A stretch of DNA of 14,525 bases. Origin: an uncultured Acetobacteraceae bacterium (GTDB taxonomy: Bacteria; Pseudomonadota; Alphaproteobacteria; Acetobacterales; Acetobacteraceae). Location: contig CALGVL010000028.1 of NCBI GenBank assembly GCA_937930165.1, forward strand, positions 1 through 14,525, given 5' to 3'. Under the pieces are notes generated by a model. The model did not search any database, had not been told where the DNA came from, and was given only the letters and a program-made list of their open reading frames with translations. Made by a program: the position numbers and the translations under genes. This document shows, piece after piece, positions 10,701 through 14,525 of this stretch. How positions within the stretch are numbered: position 1 is the first letter of the stretch; each line of letters begins with the position of its first letter.

Positions 10701-11809
10701 ACGCCAGCCGGATCACGGCCGATGCGGCTGGCGAGATGGCGCTCTCGGCCGATGGCGACCTGGCCATCACCGAGGCCACGCTCCGGTCGCGGAGGGCGTT
10801 GCTGCTCTCGGCCGGTGGCAACCTGACCGCCACCGGGCTCGCCGCCGAGGCGAATGACGTGATGACGTTCGTGGCGCCGGGCGACATCGCCGTTACCCGG
10901 CTCACCGCCCAGTCCGGCCATGCGATGACGCTCTGGGCCGGCGGCGACCTCACCGTGACCCAGGGCACCGCCCGGGCGGAGGGCACGATGATGCTCTCGG
11001 CCGCGGGCAGGCTGCGCCTGGAAGGCGGCAGCTACGATGCCGCCACCCTTCTGGTCACCGCCGGCCGGCCGGAGGACCAGGGCTCCACCGTTGCCGTCTC
11101 TGGCACCGCCTTCACCATCGGCACCGCGGCGCTCTTCGCGGCGCGGGGCGGGGTGGATGCGGTCAATGGCACCACCATCGCCTCCCGCGCCGCGGACCGC
11201 TTCCCGCTGGTCATCTTCGACACGCGGGGCGTCGCCTCGGCGCTGCGGAGCCTGCCGGACAGCATCAATGCCGACACCATCGACCGGGCCGGGCTGGATC
11301 CGCTGCAGCAGACCTGGCAGGTCAGGTCCCACGACACCGACCGGCCGGGCAAGCTGCTGTTCGGGCGGGATGACGGGCCGGTGCCCACCCCCGCCACCGG
11401 CGCGGCGGCAGGCGATGTGCGCCTGGACCTCGATGCCGGCGGGAGCCCCGTCTTCCTGCTGCTGGACGGCGGGACGGCGATAGGCAGGCTCGATGCCGGC
11501 CGGCTTGGCGTCCACGGGCAGCCCGGGGCGGGCCACATGCCGGGCGGCCAGGTGGTGGACCTGACCGGCACCCTGCGCGGCGTGCCCGGCGGGATCGCGG
11601 CGCAATATGGCCGCATCACCGCGACGCAGCCCCGGAACCAGTCGCTCTACCGCTTCAACAGCTGCGTCATCGGCTCGATCAACTGCGTCGTCATCCCGGT
11701 GGCGCAGCCCCTGCCGGTGCCGCTGAAGAACGACATCACGGTGCGCTCGGATGACGATAGCCTCGACCCGGACGTGCTGCTGCCGAATATCAGCGAGGAG
11801 GACTACTGA
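1628..11809 (+). CDS. Giant TpsA exoprotein, filamentous-haemagglutinin family (3393 aa)
   Basis: This is the secreted partner of the upstream TpsB, close in size to Bordetella FhaB (about 3,600 aa). In order: signal peptide (1-38, cleavage after A-R-A likely); TPS domain (about 39-228) with P-T-G-G-Q-V-V, IDWQTFNVG, FNQPSASSWTLNRV and a NTSG turn at 125-128; Gly/Ala-rich repeats (287-504) ending in the family motif GTLLIDPENI; a long beta-helix of recurring modules; and a C-terminal NSC-x6-C motif (C3346, C3353) before an acidic tail ending EEDY. It has only three Cys. I see no RGD, no VENN and no toxin-like C-terminal domain, so an adhesin or fibre is likelier than a contact-dependent toxin, but function is not proven. 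ATG 1628 was chosen for its strong GGAGG; ATG 1562 would add 22 residues. It is probably co-transcribed with both neighbours, since the CHAT gene starts 4 bases after its stop. Confidence 0.95.
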   Translation: MVQAKAQQRQASLTRLRLLGTTALLPATLLLAAVPARAQAPNAAPTGGQVVAGQASIAQSAATTRITQTTNRAAIDWQTFNVGRNHTVVFNQPSASSWTLNRVLTPDPSMIAGRITANGGIAIVNTSGIVFAEGAQVNVGSLIASAANITNANFMAGRMVFDGAPKPGARVENRGQITVAERGLAALVAPGVANSGIIRARLGRVALAGAETYTLDLAGDGLVAIDVTQAVRQAPEGATALVTNSGVVEAQGGAVLLSADAAQGLVEAVVRNTGRVSADSAGTGRAGQVALRGRGGDVRVEAGGQVTARGTEAGIHGGTVEVSSRGGAAVVAEGARVSASGQGGGGRVTVGGAEARAAVVRGRVAARGTGAGARGGRVEVNAAGTVTVGGKARVNASGTAGGGTALIGTTGVGRAQRMAATTRVEKGAEIRADATKAGQGGTIAVNSTGQTEMRGLLSARGGAAGGDGGFVEVSGQSGLIIAGRVDVGADAGKAGTLLIDPENIRVVTDAEVPDPLDPGDEASSGPAATFVATSGPGGTLYVRNSDVNNFDGTVLLEAADTITIDAPITKGVAGIGAAGGLSIVAGGGGLDGTVQVNQAITVSGDITISTGTLTTGAAGSLTAVGGNRLITLGVDNAITLGADVSASMVEIRPLTDGRAVTLGDSATPSGLHIDSASLRHVQTGGGVLRIGSEAGGTGAITVAGDVLLRGAGNGDAASLELFGTNVQQTGGMVDVAAVSGRAMDPGPSAFLLDLTSAGSAVNRIDRVGAVDAQTIRITSADALEVTGTVAGGTVSLASAGVLTVTDPGKVEATTQANLYGSSLVLNGQVSGGTQGVTLVASGGTLDLDAVHHAILAGTVDPSATITQNDKGTIIGALTIHALGAVDLTAAPNQVSGLAALSSGDLSLASISDMTVIAAAQPGAPSPLTGVEYTPSQVRALGNLDLTAQSLTIDADTVSAGAGSMVRLVATAGDINLTGGQVAASGAGGTINLDAAGSITQTGGIIEADSLLVTAAAGSVSLDAADNQVGTLAGSADAGDFAFRNAGNLTIGSIDGTDGINATAGSVAITTVAAGDIAVNASVWGETGVSLSAAGGIAVATEGALLASDGPVLAVAAGGLTNDGLIVSNDLAGGIVAGATVANSGLIVLGDAGSVLATAGALTNTGTGIIRTGMAAAATDLTNGPDAALLAADTGAGSVLAGARLDNAGTLISRGTVGAGTGIDNSGVLGARALTSLPVTNTGTVHLSEGITSAATIIVMGDLELPFIRTSDPAADIVIGVDARVSGGSGIDFADGAGPDYSFTILSGDARTLQLDAGRDVVVFGTAQADSTLTVTAGRHLGNAGSMEAGTTLTVTAGRHLGNAGSMQADSVLTITAGWDVGNAGSMQAGSALTVTAGQDILGIDGSFVVSTADAAVDAALTLDAVRNVILSGSTTVTSGGASDGDILIAARGGTGILLSNLTSVTAGGDGTVTLIASTGGIVQEASTTIDAARLRAVAGNGIDLGSRSNRIGTVAAWASAGDINLASTQTLTVGSVTSRDDAVGTPGTTANVEAEAGSVTLISDQDLRLEHSVIAGDAVLLQGQDIVVNPDGGGGTQSHSGFRAWVLARTGTVALQASGSVVNNGQIVALAEPLLSYVQASEDITNTGLISLGREAGDLQADGEVTNQGLIIARDVTAFGNLTNAAGGTIVALDITSHAGISNAGALFADSAGTSGTVQARDGLENLAAGSIAAGGVVVTAGTLWNAGTIRTHSAEATGNIVNRSGAVLREALDPATVTVAGLPAGTDALDRARAGEAPEAATVTPAAAGGGGLYLDAGQDVLNDGLIRATGGLQVLAAGNLENGTDPAQPQQGAWILSTEGPVIATAAGMLTNRGQIYTDPALDTSLSLVEGGTGLVNSGLIALEPMSGCSTVYALSGELTNTASGRILAGLVEAQAGNLDNAGGIAAGRAAAGGDLLNRGGIIAAPMVEATGDVVNAEAAIITAGTAFALPGAAALEASHAVNGGTYTVQLESSGASGADLTVQAGHHLLTAGTIESLAGDVTLEAMTGAILQSGGRIGAMGGGLTDATAAGTLTLRAAPDAAASADPAAGHVWQTGGTILAGRVTGSAGRSIHLGREANSIGAVGDLHAGTATGLEPGADGLAPDAALVLRTSRDLLTVDGRVSAGLSSDGTAVRVTGGTITLRADDMEIGAGGQLRTALGAVLLAPHTDGRGVMLGGTATGMLSLENAELGRISTADAGAAMPGHGILVIGTGGTGSVELAGDLDLRPGAGAGVAGLRIDSGADVVQTGGRLDVGQLNVQAPNGSVTLRSTGNTVDEVAQLRTVVAGTGAGQVLREGDGPADPLRFAVAAPTVEAHAPASGVTAGDDASLTVADAASAPLVVSGDMVVGSGRSLTLRADSLDLRARLMAPAGSIELRPFTAGREVRLGGESDAPDALTLTTEELNRLGGAGSGPDYAPAAMLRIGRTASPMTGETNQTAGDILLHGDVLLRDGTGPGQVRVEALELFAGVEGGTTGRIVQSAGRLDVGALAGEARMEVALTGTENRIDRLAKRTDLGTVAFRSGAAGTANDGFSLVTTSRAADFTIEGSVIASGAGANLAIEEQGGALTVNGPGTWVLAEAGTVTLQAAGLLTNRGQIHAGLDRPGSLVSGGAGLVNSGLIALASNDVADSIVQATGGDLLNETGGGIVAGLVQAQAGSIINDGGIAAGVVAAAGDVSNSGAIMAHVAIPALPSASERHVDAIAGNPYAPMIGTGGIGNLVVQAGRDVQNDGTITAAQGLRVEAGRHVQGGNSSLFQAGDPGVVAGDLLLHAGTTDPAGSIVLRGAARVAALSAGDEDGVVTLRAAGDLRQVQANGAPIPATAIGPDGAPLPDPAADVGGSIATAQLRLWAGGEVDLRAAANAIGTVAGQAGSALALRNAQSLTVGQVQSRDIAGHPVAIDGETASSGLHANTGSVMLDLRGAGSALTVNHDVVAGAGLLLATENGAITLAPAAAPGSPEPQLQAGADLRIVAKGAGSHLDASRITADAAGEMALSADGDLAITEATLRSRRALLLSAGGNLTATGLAAEANDVMTFVAPGDIAVTRLTAQSGHAMTLWAGGDLTVTQGTARAEGTMMLSAAGRLRLEGGSYDAATLLVTAGRPEDQGSTVAVSGTAFTIGTAALFAARGGVDAVNGTTIASRAADRFPLVIFDTRGVASALRSLPDSINADTIDRAGLDPLQQTWQVRSHDTDRPGKLLFGRDDGPVPTPATGAAAGDVRLDLDAGGSPVFLLLDGGTAIGRLDAGRLGVHGQPGAGHMPGGQVVDLTGTLRGVPGGIAAQYGRITATQPRNQSLYRFNSCVIGSINCVVIPVAQPLPVPLKNDITVRSDDDSLDPDVLLPNISEEDY
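1742..2311 (+). other. TPS secretion domain (haemagglutinin activity type)
   Basis: About 190 residues match the filamentous-haemagglutinin N-terminal domain in order: P-T-G-G-Q-V-V, a TQTTNRAAIDWQTFNVG segment, FNQPSASSWTLNRV, P-S-M-I-A-G, IVNTSGIVF, V-N-V-G-S-L-I-A-S, and the closing strands up to LVAIDVT. In this family the domain is recognised by the TpsB POTRA domains and nucleates the beta-helix. The usual NPNG turn is NTSG here. Confidence 0.93.
2486..3139 (+). repeat. Gly/Ala-rich degenerate beta-helix repeats in TpsA (about 7 units of 27-38 aa)
   Basis: Each unit opens with G-G-x-V-x-V and closes with a turn such as V-x-A-x-G-x-x-A-G. Examples of openings are GGTVEVSS, GGRVTVGG, GGRVEVNA, GGTIAVNS and GGFVEVSG. 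The block ends with GTLLIDPENI, a motif that commonly closes this section in related proteins. The DNA is extremely GC-rich with many GGCGGC runs, but the protein pattern shows selection rather than simple slippage. Confidence 0.75.
3569..3929 (+). repeat. TpsA module B, copy 1
   Basis: The module pattern is E-I-R-P-x-T-x-G-R-x-V-x-L-G, then L-R-I-G, G-D-V-L-L-R, V-Q-Q-T-G-G-M-V-D-V and finally N-R-I-D-R-V. The same order of motifs recurs at 8237-8602 and 8873-9292. The copies are diverged, so the duplication is old. Each copy is about 120-140 residues of predicted beta-helix. Confidence 0.7.
4301..4924 (+). repeat. TpsA module C, two adjacent diverged copies
   Basis: The first copy starts at N-Q-V-S-G-L-A (4301) with G-D-L-S-L and a T-V strand. 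The second starts at DNQVGTLAGSADAGD (4700) and continues through L-T-I-G-S-I and A-T-A-G-S-V-A-I. The core N-x-(V/I)-G-T-(L/V)-A followed by G-D-(I/F)-x-(L/F) and L-T-(V/I)-G recurs at 6152 and 10343. Confidence 0.6.
4937..5368 (+). repeat. TpsA module A (N-x-G ladder), copy 1
   Basis: This is a run of short turns carrying N-(T/S/D/A)-G: L-T-N-D-G-L-I, V-A-N-S-G-L-I, L-T-N-T-G-T-G-I, L-D-N-A-G-T-L-I, I-D-N-S-G-V-L and V-T-N-T-G-T-V. The spacing of roughly 20-25 residues between Asn turns fits one beta-helix coil per turn. Related blocks lie at 6437, 7190 and 9482. Confidence 0.7.
5581..5820 (+). repeat. 60-bp tandem repeat, four units (20 aa each) in TpsA
   Basis: Four head-to-tail units start at 5581, 5641, 5701 and 5761. 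The consensus is G-R-H-L-G-N-A-G-S-M-x-A-x-x-x-L-T-V-T-A. The first unit is degenerate in its first half (G-R-D-V-V-V-F-G-T-A). Bases 5627-5665 and 5687-5725 are identical over 39 bases, including third positions, so at least one duplication is recent. Twenty residues equals one turn of a haemagglutinin-type beta-helix, so copy-number changes would keep the fold and the frame. Confidence 0.92.
6152..6397 (+). repeat. TpsA module C, later copy
   Basis: It begins NRIGTVAAWASAGDINL, followed by LTVGSVTSRD and A-E-A-G-S-V-T-L, and ends with a V-I-A-G-D-A-V-L-L strand. It is most like the copy at 10343, which shares the T-V-G-x-V-x-S-R-D segment. It sits directly before module A copy 2, as the copy at 4700 sits before module A copy 1. 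Confidence 0.7.
6437..6934 (+). repeat. TpsA module A (N-x-G ladder), copy 2
   Basis: It opens AWVLARTGTVALQASG, then shows V-N-N-G-Q-I-V, I-T-N-T-G-L-I, V-T-N-Q-G-L-I, I-S-N-A-G-A-L, L-W-N-A-G-T-I and V-N-R-S-G-A-V turns. The opening matches the start of copy 4 at 9482 (T-W-V-L-A-E-A-G-T-V-T-L-Q-A-A-G), which fixes the module boundary. Confidence 0.7.
7190..7588 (+). repeat. TpsA module A (N-x-G ladder), copy 3
   Basis: This is the closest relative of copy 4 at 9482. Both share LTNRGQI, then G-L-V-N-S-G-L-I-A-L, then A-G-L-V-(E/Q)-A-Q-A-G and G-G-I-A-A-G in the same order and spacing. It contains C1911, the only Cys in the protein outside the C-terminal pair. Confidence 0.75.
8237..8602 (+). 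repeat. TpsA module B, copy 2
   Basis: It has A-P-H-T-D-G-R-G-V-M-L-G-G at the start, I-L-V-I-G in the middle, V-V-Q-T-G-G-R-L-D-V-G and a closing N-T-V-D-E-V-A segment. It is separated from module B copy 3 by only about 270 bases, which suggests a local duplication. Confidence 0.7.
8873..9292 (+). repeat. TpsA module B, copy 3
   Basis: It starts IELRPFTAGREVRLGG and continues with M-L-R-I-G, G-D-V-L-L-R-D-G, I-V-Q-S-A-G-R-L-D-V-G-A-L and N-R-I-D-R-L-A. It resembles copy 1 at 3569 in its first third (E-I-R-P-L-T-D-G-R-A-V-T-L-G) despite lying more than 5 kb away. Confidence 0.7.
9482..9817 (+). repeat. TpsA module A (N-x-G ladder), copy 4
   Basis: It opens TWVLAEAGTVTLQAAG and then repeats the LTNRGQI, GLVNSGLIAL and GLVQAQAGS series of copy 3, ending V-S-N-S-G-A-I. 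It lies directly after module B copy 3. Confidence 0.75.
10343..10615 (+). repeat. TpsA module C, last copy
   Basis: It begins NAIGTVAGQAGSALAL, followed by LTVGQVQSRD and A-N-T-G-S-V-M-L, and ends in a V-V-A-G-A-G-L-L-L strand. The order of motifs matches the copy at 6152. Confidence 0.7.
10736..11047 (+). repeat. 63-bp periodic repeat (module D), about five units of 21 aa in TpsA
   Basis: Units start at 10736, 10799, 10862, 10925 and 10988 with an exact 63-base period and no gaps for the first four. Each opens with M-x-L-S-A-x-G-D-L-x-(I/V)-T or a variant (LLLSAGGNLTAT, MTFVAPGDIAVT, MTLWAGGDLTVT, MMLSAAGRLRLE). The period is one residue longer than in the 5581 block, and the DNA copies are much more diverged. 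This is the last regular beta-helix before the C-terminal region. Confidence 0.82.
11651..11806 (+). other. TpsA C-terminal Cys-x6-Cys motif and acidic tail
   Basis: The motif is Y-R-F-N-S-C-V-I-G-S-I-N-C, with C3346 (11663-11665) and C3353 (11684-11686), then a Pro-rich V-A-Q-P-L-P-V-P-L and about 27 residues rich in Asp/Glu ending EEDY. A similar N-x-C-x-I-x-S-x-N-C ending is familiar to me from alphaproteobacterial haemagglutinin-like proteins. In Haemophilus HMW1 a C-terminal disulfide loop holds the adhesin at its TpsB. The same role here is inference. Confidence 0.65.
11795..11800 (+). promoter_or_regulatory. Ribosome binding site for the CHAT lipoprotein gene, inside the end of TpsA
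   Basis: GAGGAG lies 13 bases before ATG 11814, longer than ideal spacing, and overlaps the last codons of TpsA (E-E-D-Y). Only four bases separate the TpsA stop from this start, so translational coupling is likely. ATG 11832 (residue 7) is possible but has no better site. Confidence 0.5.
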
Positions 11810-11813
11810 GACC

Positions 11814-14525
11814 ATGGCGACGCACGGCCAGATGCCGAGGCGGCCGCGGGGCCAGGCCCCTGCCGCGCTCGCCGCCCTCCTGGCAGGGGCGGCCGCCATC
11901 TCCCTCGCCGCCTGCACCGCGCCGCCCCCGGAAGCCTATGCCTCATCCGGCGCCGTCGTGGCAGGCGAGCCAGCAGGCACGGATGCGCGGGGCGAGGCCT
12001 GCACCGCCCAGGCTGGCCGGGCTCCGGCCCTCGATCACCCCCTCCTGCGCGCAGAGGAGGTCTATTGCGGCGGCTGGACCCAGCCTGCCGCCCGCGTCTT
12101 CGCGCTCCGCGCCCCGGCCAGCCAGGCCGAGCTGGACCAGCTCGCGGCCGGCGGCGTCTGGCGGCGTTGGCTGGAGGAGCGGCTGGTCTGCGGTGCGCCG
12201 CAGCCGACGACGCTTGCCGGGGGAGCTTCCGCGCGGCTGCTGAGTTGCACCCGCCGCGCCGGCGGCTGGCCGCATCTCGCCCTTGTCGCCGCCGGGCCGG
12301 AGGGGGCGGTGGTGGCCGACGGCATGCCGAGCGCCCTGCCGGTGATCGAGCGGCTGGTCGCCGGCCAGACGGGCGCGGCGGCGCCGGCGGCGGCCGGCGC
12401 CGCCCGGTCCGAGGCGCAGCGCCTGGCCGTTGCCCGGCTGTCCGCCCAGGCCTTCGGCTCCGGCGATGTCGGCCAGTATGACAGCCTGATTCGCCTCGGC
12501 AGCGAGCTGAACCTGGCGGAGAACTACGCCGCCGCCGAGGATGCCTATCGCGCGGCCCTGGCCATCCAGGAGCGGATCCTCGGCGCCTCCAGCCCGGACA
12601 CCGCCTTCGCGGTGATGCATCTCGCGCTCAACCTCTCCAACCAGCACCGCTTCCAGGAGGCGGAGGCATTGTTCCGCCGGGCGGATGCGCTGGCGCCACG
12701 CGCCTCCGACCCGTTGGCGCCGGCACGGCTGCTCTACTACCGAGGGCTGCATGCGAAGCTGCAGGGCCGGATGGCGGAGGCGGTGGAGCTGTTCAGGCGG
12801 GCGGAGGCGGCCTATGCGGCACTGCTGCCCCCCGCGCTCCTGCGGCCCGGCGCCGAGGGGCTGGGCTTCGCCGTATCCACCCCGGTGACCCAGGCCGCGC
12901 TCATCGAACTGGCCGAGACGCGGCGCAACCATGCCAGCGTCCTGGCGCGCGAGGGTGCCACTGAGGAGGCGAGGGCGCTCCTCGCCGAGTCCCGCGGGCT
13001 GTTGCGCCGGCTGGAGGGGCAGCATGGCCTGATCGCCGGCCGGGCGCTCCGCACCGAGGCCTCCGTCATCGGCCGCGGCGCCGGGGGGAATCCGGAGCGC
13101 GTGGCCAGGATGCTCCTGCAGGCGGCGCAGCGCTTCCGGCAGGCCGCGCCGGGCGAGCGGCCGGAGGCGATGACCCTCTTCCTCGCCGGGCAGCGCTGGG
13201 CGGAGGGGGGGCGGATCGAGGCGGCGCTCGGCGCCTTCCGCGCCGGCGCGGATATCCTGCGCGCCCGGCAGATCGCCCTCACGCCCGATCAGGTGCTCGC
13301 CTATCTCGATGTCCTCGCCGCGCGGCGCGAGGGCGCGGCGCCCGCGGATGCCGCCGCGCTGGAGAAGGAGATGTTCGCAGCGGCGCAGCTTGCGCAGCGC
13401 GGGCAGACCGTCCGCTTCGTCTCGCAGGCGGCGGCGCGGCTCGCCTCCGCGGGCTCGGACAGCCGCGTGGCGGAGGCGGTGCGGAGCCTGCAGGATCTCG
13501 ACCGCGAATTGCGGGAACTCTTCGCCGAGCGCGACGCCGCCAGCAGCAGAGGCGCCTCCGAGACGGCGGCTGCGCTCGATGCCAGGATCACCGAGCGCCA
13601 GGCCGCCCGCGCCGAGGCCGAGGCGGCGGTGGCCGCCGCGGCGCCGGGCTACCGGCAGCTCCTCCTCGCCTCCGCCGATGCGGAGAGCGTGGCGCGGGCG
13701 CTGGCGCCGAAGGAGGTGCTGGTTCACACGCTGCTCGGCGCCGAGCATGGCTATGTGCTGGCGGTCGCCGCCACGGGGCGCGTCATGGCGCGCCGCGTCG
13801 AGCTGGGCGAGGCCGGCGCCGCCGCCCTGGTCGCGCGCATTCGTGCCGGGTTCGGGCAGGCAGGCGGGGTGCGGGAATTCGACACTGCCGCGGCGCATGA
13901 GCTCTACACGCGGCTGCTCGGCCCGGTCGCACCGGCCCTGGCCGAGGCGGAGGCGCTGGTGATCGTGCCGGACGGGCCGCTGCTGGCGCTGCCCTTCGGC
14001 ATGCTGCTCACCGAGCCAGCGCGCCCGGACGCGTTGCGGGAAGCCTCCTGGCTGCTCCGCCGCCATGCCATCGCGCATACGCCCTCACCGCAGGCGCTGG
14101 TCACCATCCGCTCCGGCGCTCCCGCCTCGGCGGCGCCGCAGCCCTATATCGGCTTCGGCGATTTCGTGCCGCCGAGTGCGGCGCAGCTCGCCCGCAGCTT
14201 CCCGGCCGACCGCTGCGCGCAGGATGCGCGCCTGGCTGCCGGCCTCGCCCGCCTGCCCGGCACGCGGGAGGAGGTGCGCTTCGCCGCGCGCTTCCTCGGC
14301 GCGGGGGAGGGGGCAATGCACTTCGGCCAGGACTTCACCGCTGCCGCGCTGCGCGCGGCCGGCCTCTCGCAGCAGCGGGTGATCCACCTTGCCACCCATG
14401 CCCTGCTGCCCGGCGAACTGAGCTGCATGCCGGAGCCGGCGATCGTCCTCTCCCCGCAGCGCGGCGCGGCGGATGCGAGTAGTGCCTTCCTGCGCGCCAG
14501 CGAGATCCTCGCCTTCAAGCTGGAT
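11814..14525 (+). CDS. TPR-CHAT lipoprotein (caspase-like peptidase candidate), 3' end missing
   Basis: 904 residues are visible, open to the window edge. The N-terminus has basic residues, a hydrophobic stretch (17-33) and lipobox L-A-A-C with C34, so export and lipidation are expected. Residues 60-150 form an unfamiliar domain with four Cys (63, 85, 126, 145). Residues about 222-325 hold TPR helices (LALNLSNQHRFQEAEALFRRA). Residues 516-613 form a charged, coiled-coil-like stretch ending in P-G-Y-R-Q-L-L-L, as is common ahead of CHAT domains. The CHAT domain starts near 625: VPDGPLLALPFGML (718-731), L-P-G-T-R-E-E-V, and the His motif VIHLATHA with H858 and H862. The catalytic Cys, normally in a L-S-A-C strand, should lie roughly ten residues past the window end. 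CHAT proteins are clan CD peptidases related to caspases and separase. A role in processing the adjacent TpsA is inference; a scaffold role is also possible. Confidence 0.93.
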   Translation, partial: MATHGQMPRRPRGQAPAALAALLAGAAAISLAACTAPPPEAYASSGAVVAGEPAGTDARGEACTAQAGRAPALDHPLLRAEEVYCGGWTQPAARVFALRAPASQAELDQLAAGGVWRRWLEERLVCGAPQPTTLAGGASARLLSCTRRAGGWPHLALVAAGPEGAVVADGMPSALPVIERLVAGQTGAAAPAAAGAARSEAQRLAVARLSAQAFGSGDVGQYDSLIRLGSELNLAENYAAAEDAYRAALAIQERILGASSPDTAFAVMHLALNLSNQHRFQEAEALFRRADALAPRASDPLAPARLLYYRGLHAKLQGRMAEAVELFRRAEAAYAALLPPALLRPGAEGLGFAVSTPVTQAALIELAETRRNHASVLAREGATEEARALLAESRGLLRRLEGQHGLIAGRALRTEASVIGRGAGGNPERVARMLLQAAQRFRQAAPGERPEAMTLFLAGQRWAEGGRIEAALGAFRAGADILRARQIALTPDQVLAYLDVLAARREGAAPADAAALEKEMFAAAQLAQRGQTVRFVSQAAARLASAGSDSRVAEAVRSLQDLDRELRELFAERDAASSRGASETAAALDARITERQAARAEAEAAVAAAAPGYRQLLLASADAESVARALAPKEVLVHTLLGAEHGYVLAVAATGRVMARRVELGEAGAAALVARIRAGFGQAGGVREFDTAAAHELYTRLLGPVAPALAEAEALVIVPDGPLLALPFGMLLTEPARPDALREASWLLRRHAIAHTPSPQALVTIRSGAPASAAPQPYIGFGDFVPPSAAQLARSFPADRCAQDARLAAGLARLPGTREEVRFAARFLGAGEGAMHFGQDFTAAALRAAGLSQQRVIHLATHALLPGELSCMPEPAIVLSPQRGAADASSAFLRASEILAFKLD
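11904..11915 (+). other. Lipobox of the CHAT protein
   Basis: The codons for L31-A32-A33-C34 end a hydrophobic stretch after an Arg-rich start, a textbook signal peptidase II site. Residues +2 onward are T-A-P-P-P-E. There is no Asp at +2, so by the enterobacterial Lol rule the protein would move to the outer membrane. That rule is less certain in alphaproteobacteria. Confidence 0.85.

Noticed and set aside
1628..11809. Contact-dependent inhibition toxin (CdiA type)
   Set aside because: I see no VENN/pretoxin motif, no toxin-like C-terminal domain and no small immunity gene after it. The C-terminus is a Cys pair and acidic tail, and the next gene is the CHAT lipoprotein.
11807..11816. Rho-independent terminator between TpsA and the CHAT gene
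   Set aside because: Only four bases separate the genes and there is no stem-loop with a T run.
11814..14525. Type III-E CRISPR Csx29-like TPR-CHAT protease
   Set aside because: There are no cas genes or array in the window, and the protein has a lipobox and sits in a secretion operon. Only the general domain architecture is shared.

Overview
The window is very GC-rich (roughly 70% by eye, with strong G/C at third codon positions) and holds three tightly packed genes on the + strand. Together they look like one operon for a two-partner secretion (TPS, type Vb) system with an unusual third member. Composition, the filamentous-haemagglutinin style of the exoprotein and its C-terminal Cys pair suggest an alphaproteobacterium, probably Acetobacteraceae (Roseomonas-like). 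This placement is an inference from style, not from a marker gene.

Layout. Positions 1-1536 are the 3' part of a TpsB outer-membrane transporter (FhaC/ShlB/HecB family); its start lies before the window. After a 91-base gap with two candidate ribosome sites comes one huge gene, 1628-11809 (3393 aa; an in-frame ATG at 1562 would give 3415 aa). It encodes the TpsA exoprotein: signal peptide, TPS secretion domain, Gly/Ala-rich beta-helix, then about 2,700 residues of degenerate beta-helix built from recurring modules (called A, B, C and D here) and a 60-bp tandem repeat, ending in a Cys-x6-Cys motif and an acidic tail. Four bases after its stop a third gene starts at 11814 and runs off the end. 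It encodes a lipobox lipoprotein with TPR helices, a helical linker and a CHAT (caspase-like) peptidase domain, cut just before the expected catalytic Cys.

How they work together. From the known biology of TPS systems, TpsA should cross the inner membrane by Sec, be recognised in the periplasm by the TpsB POTRA domains and be threaded through the TpsB barrel to fold as a beta-helical fibre on the surface. The C-terminal Cys pair could hold the fibre at TpsB, as described for the HMW1 adhesin. The inference worth testing is that the lipid-anchored TPR-CHAT protein is a dedicated partner that processes, releases or senses TpsA at the cell envelope.

There is no gene-free stretch longer than 91 bases. 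I see no RNA genes, mobile elements, CRISPR array or terminator. Any promoter for the operon is probably upstream of the window. The long minus-strand reading frames are composition artefacts.
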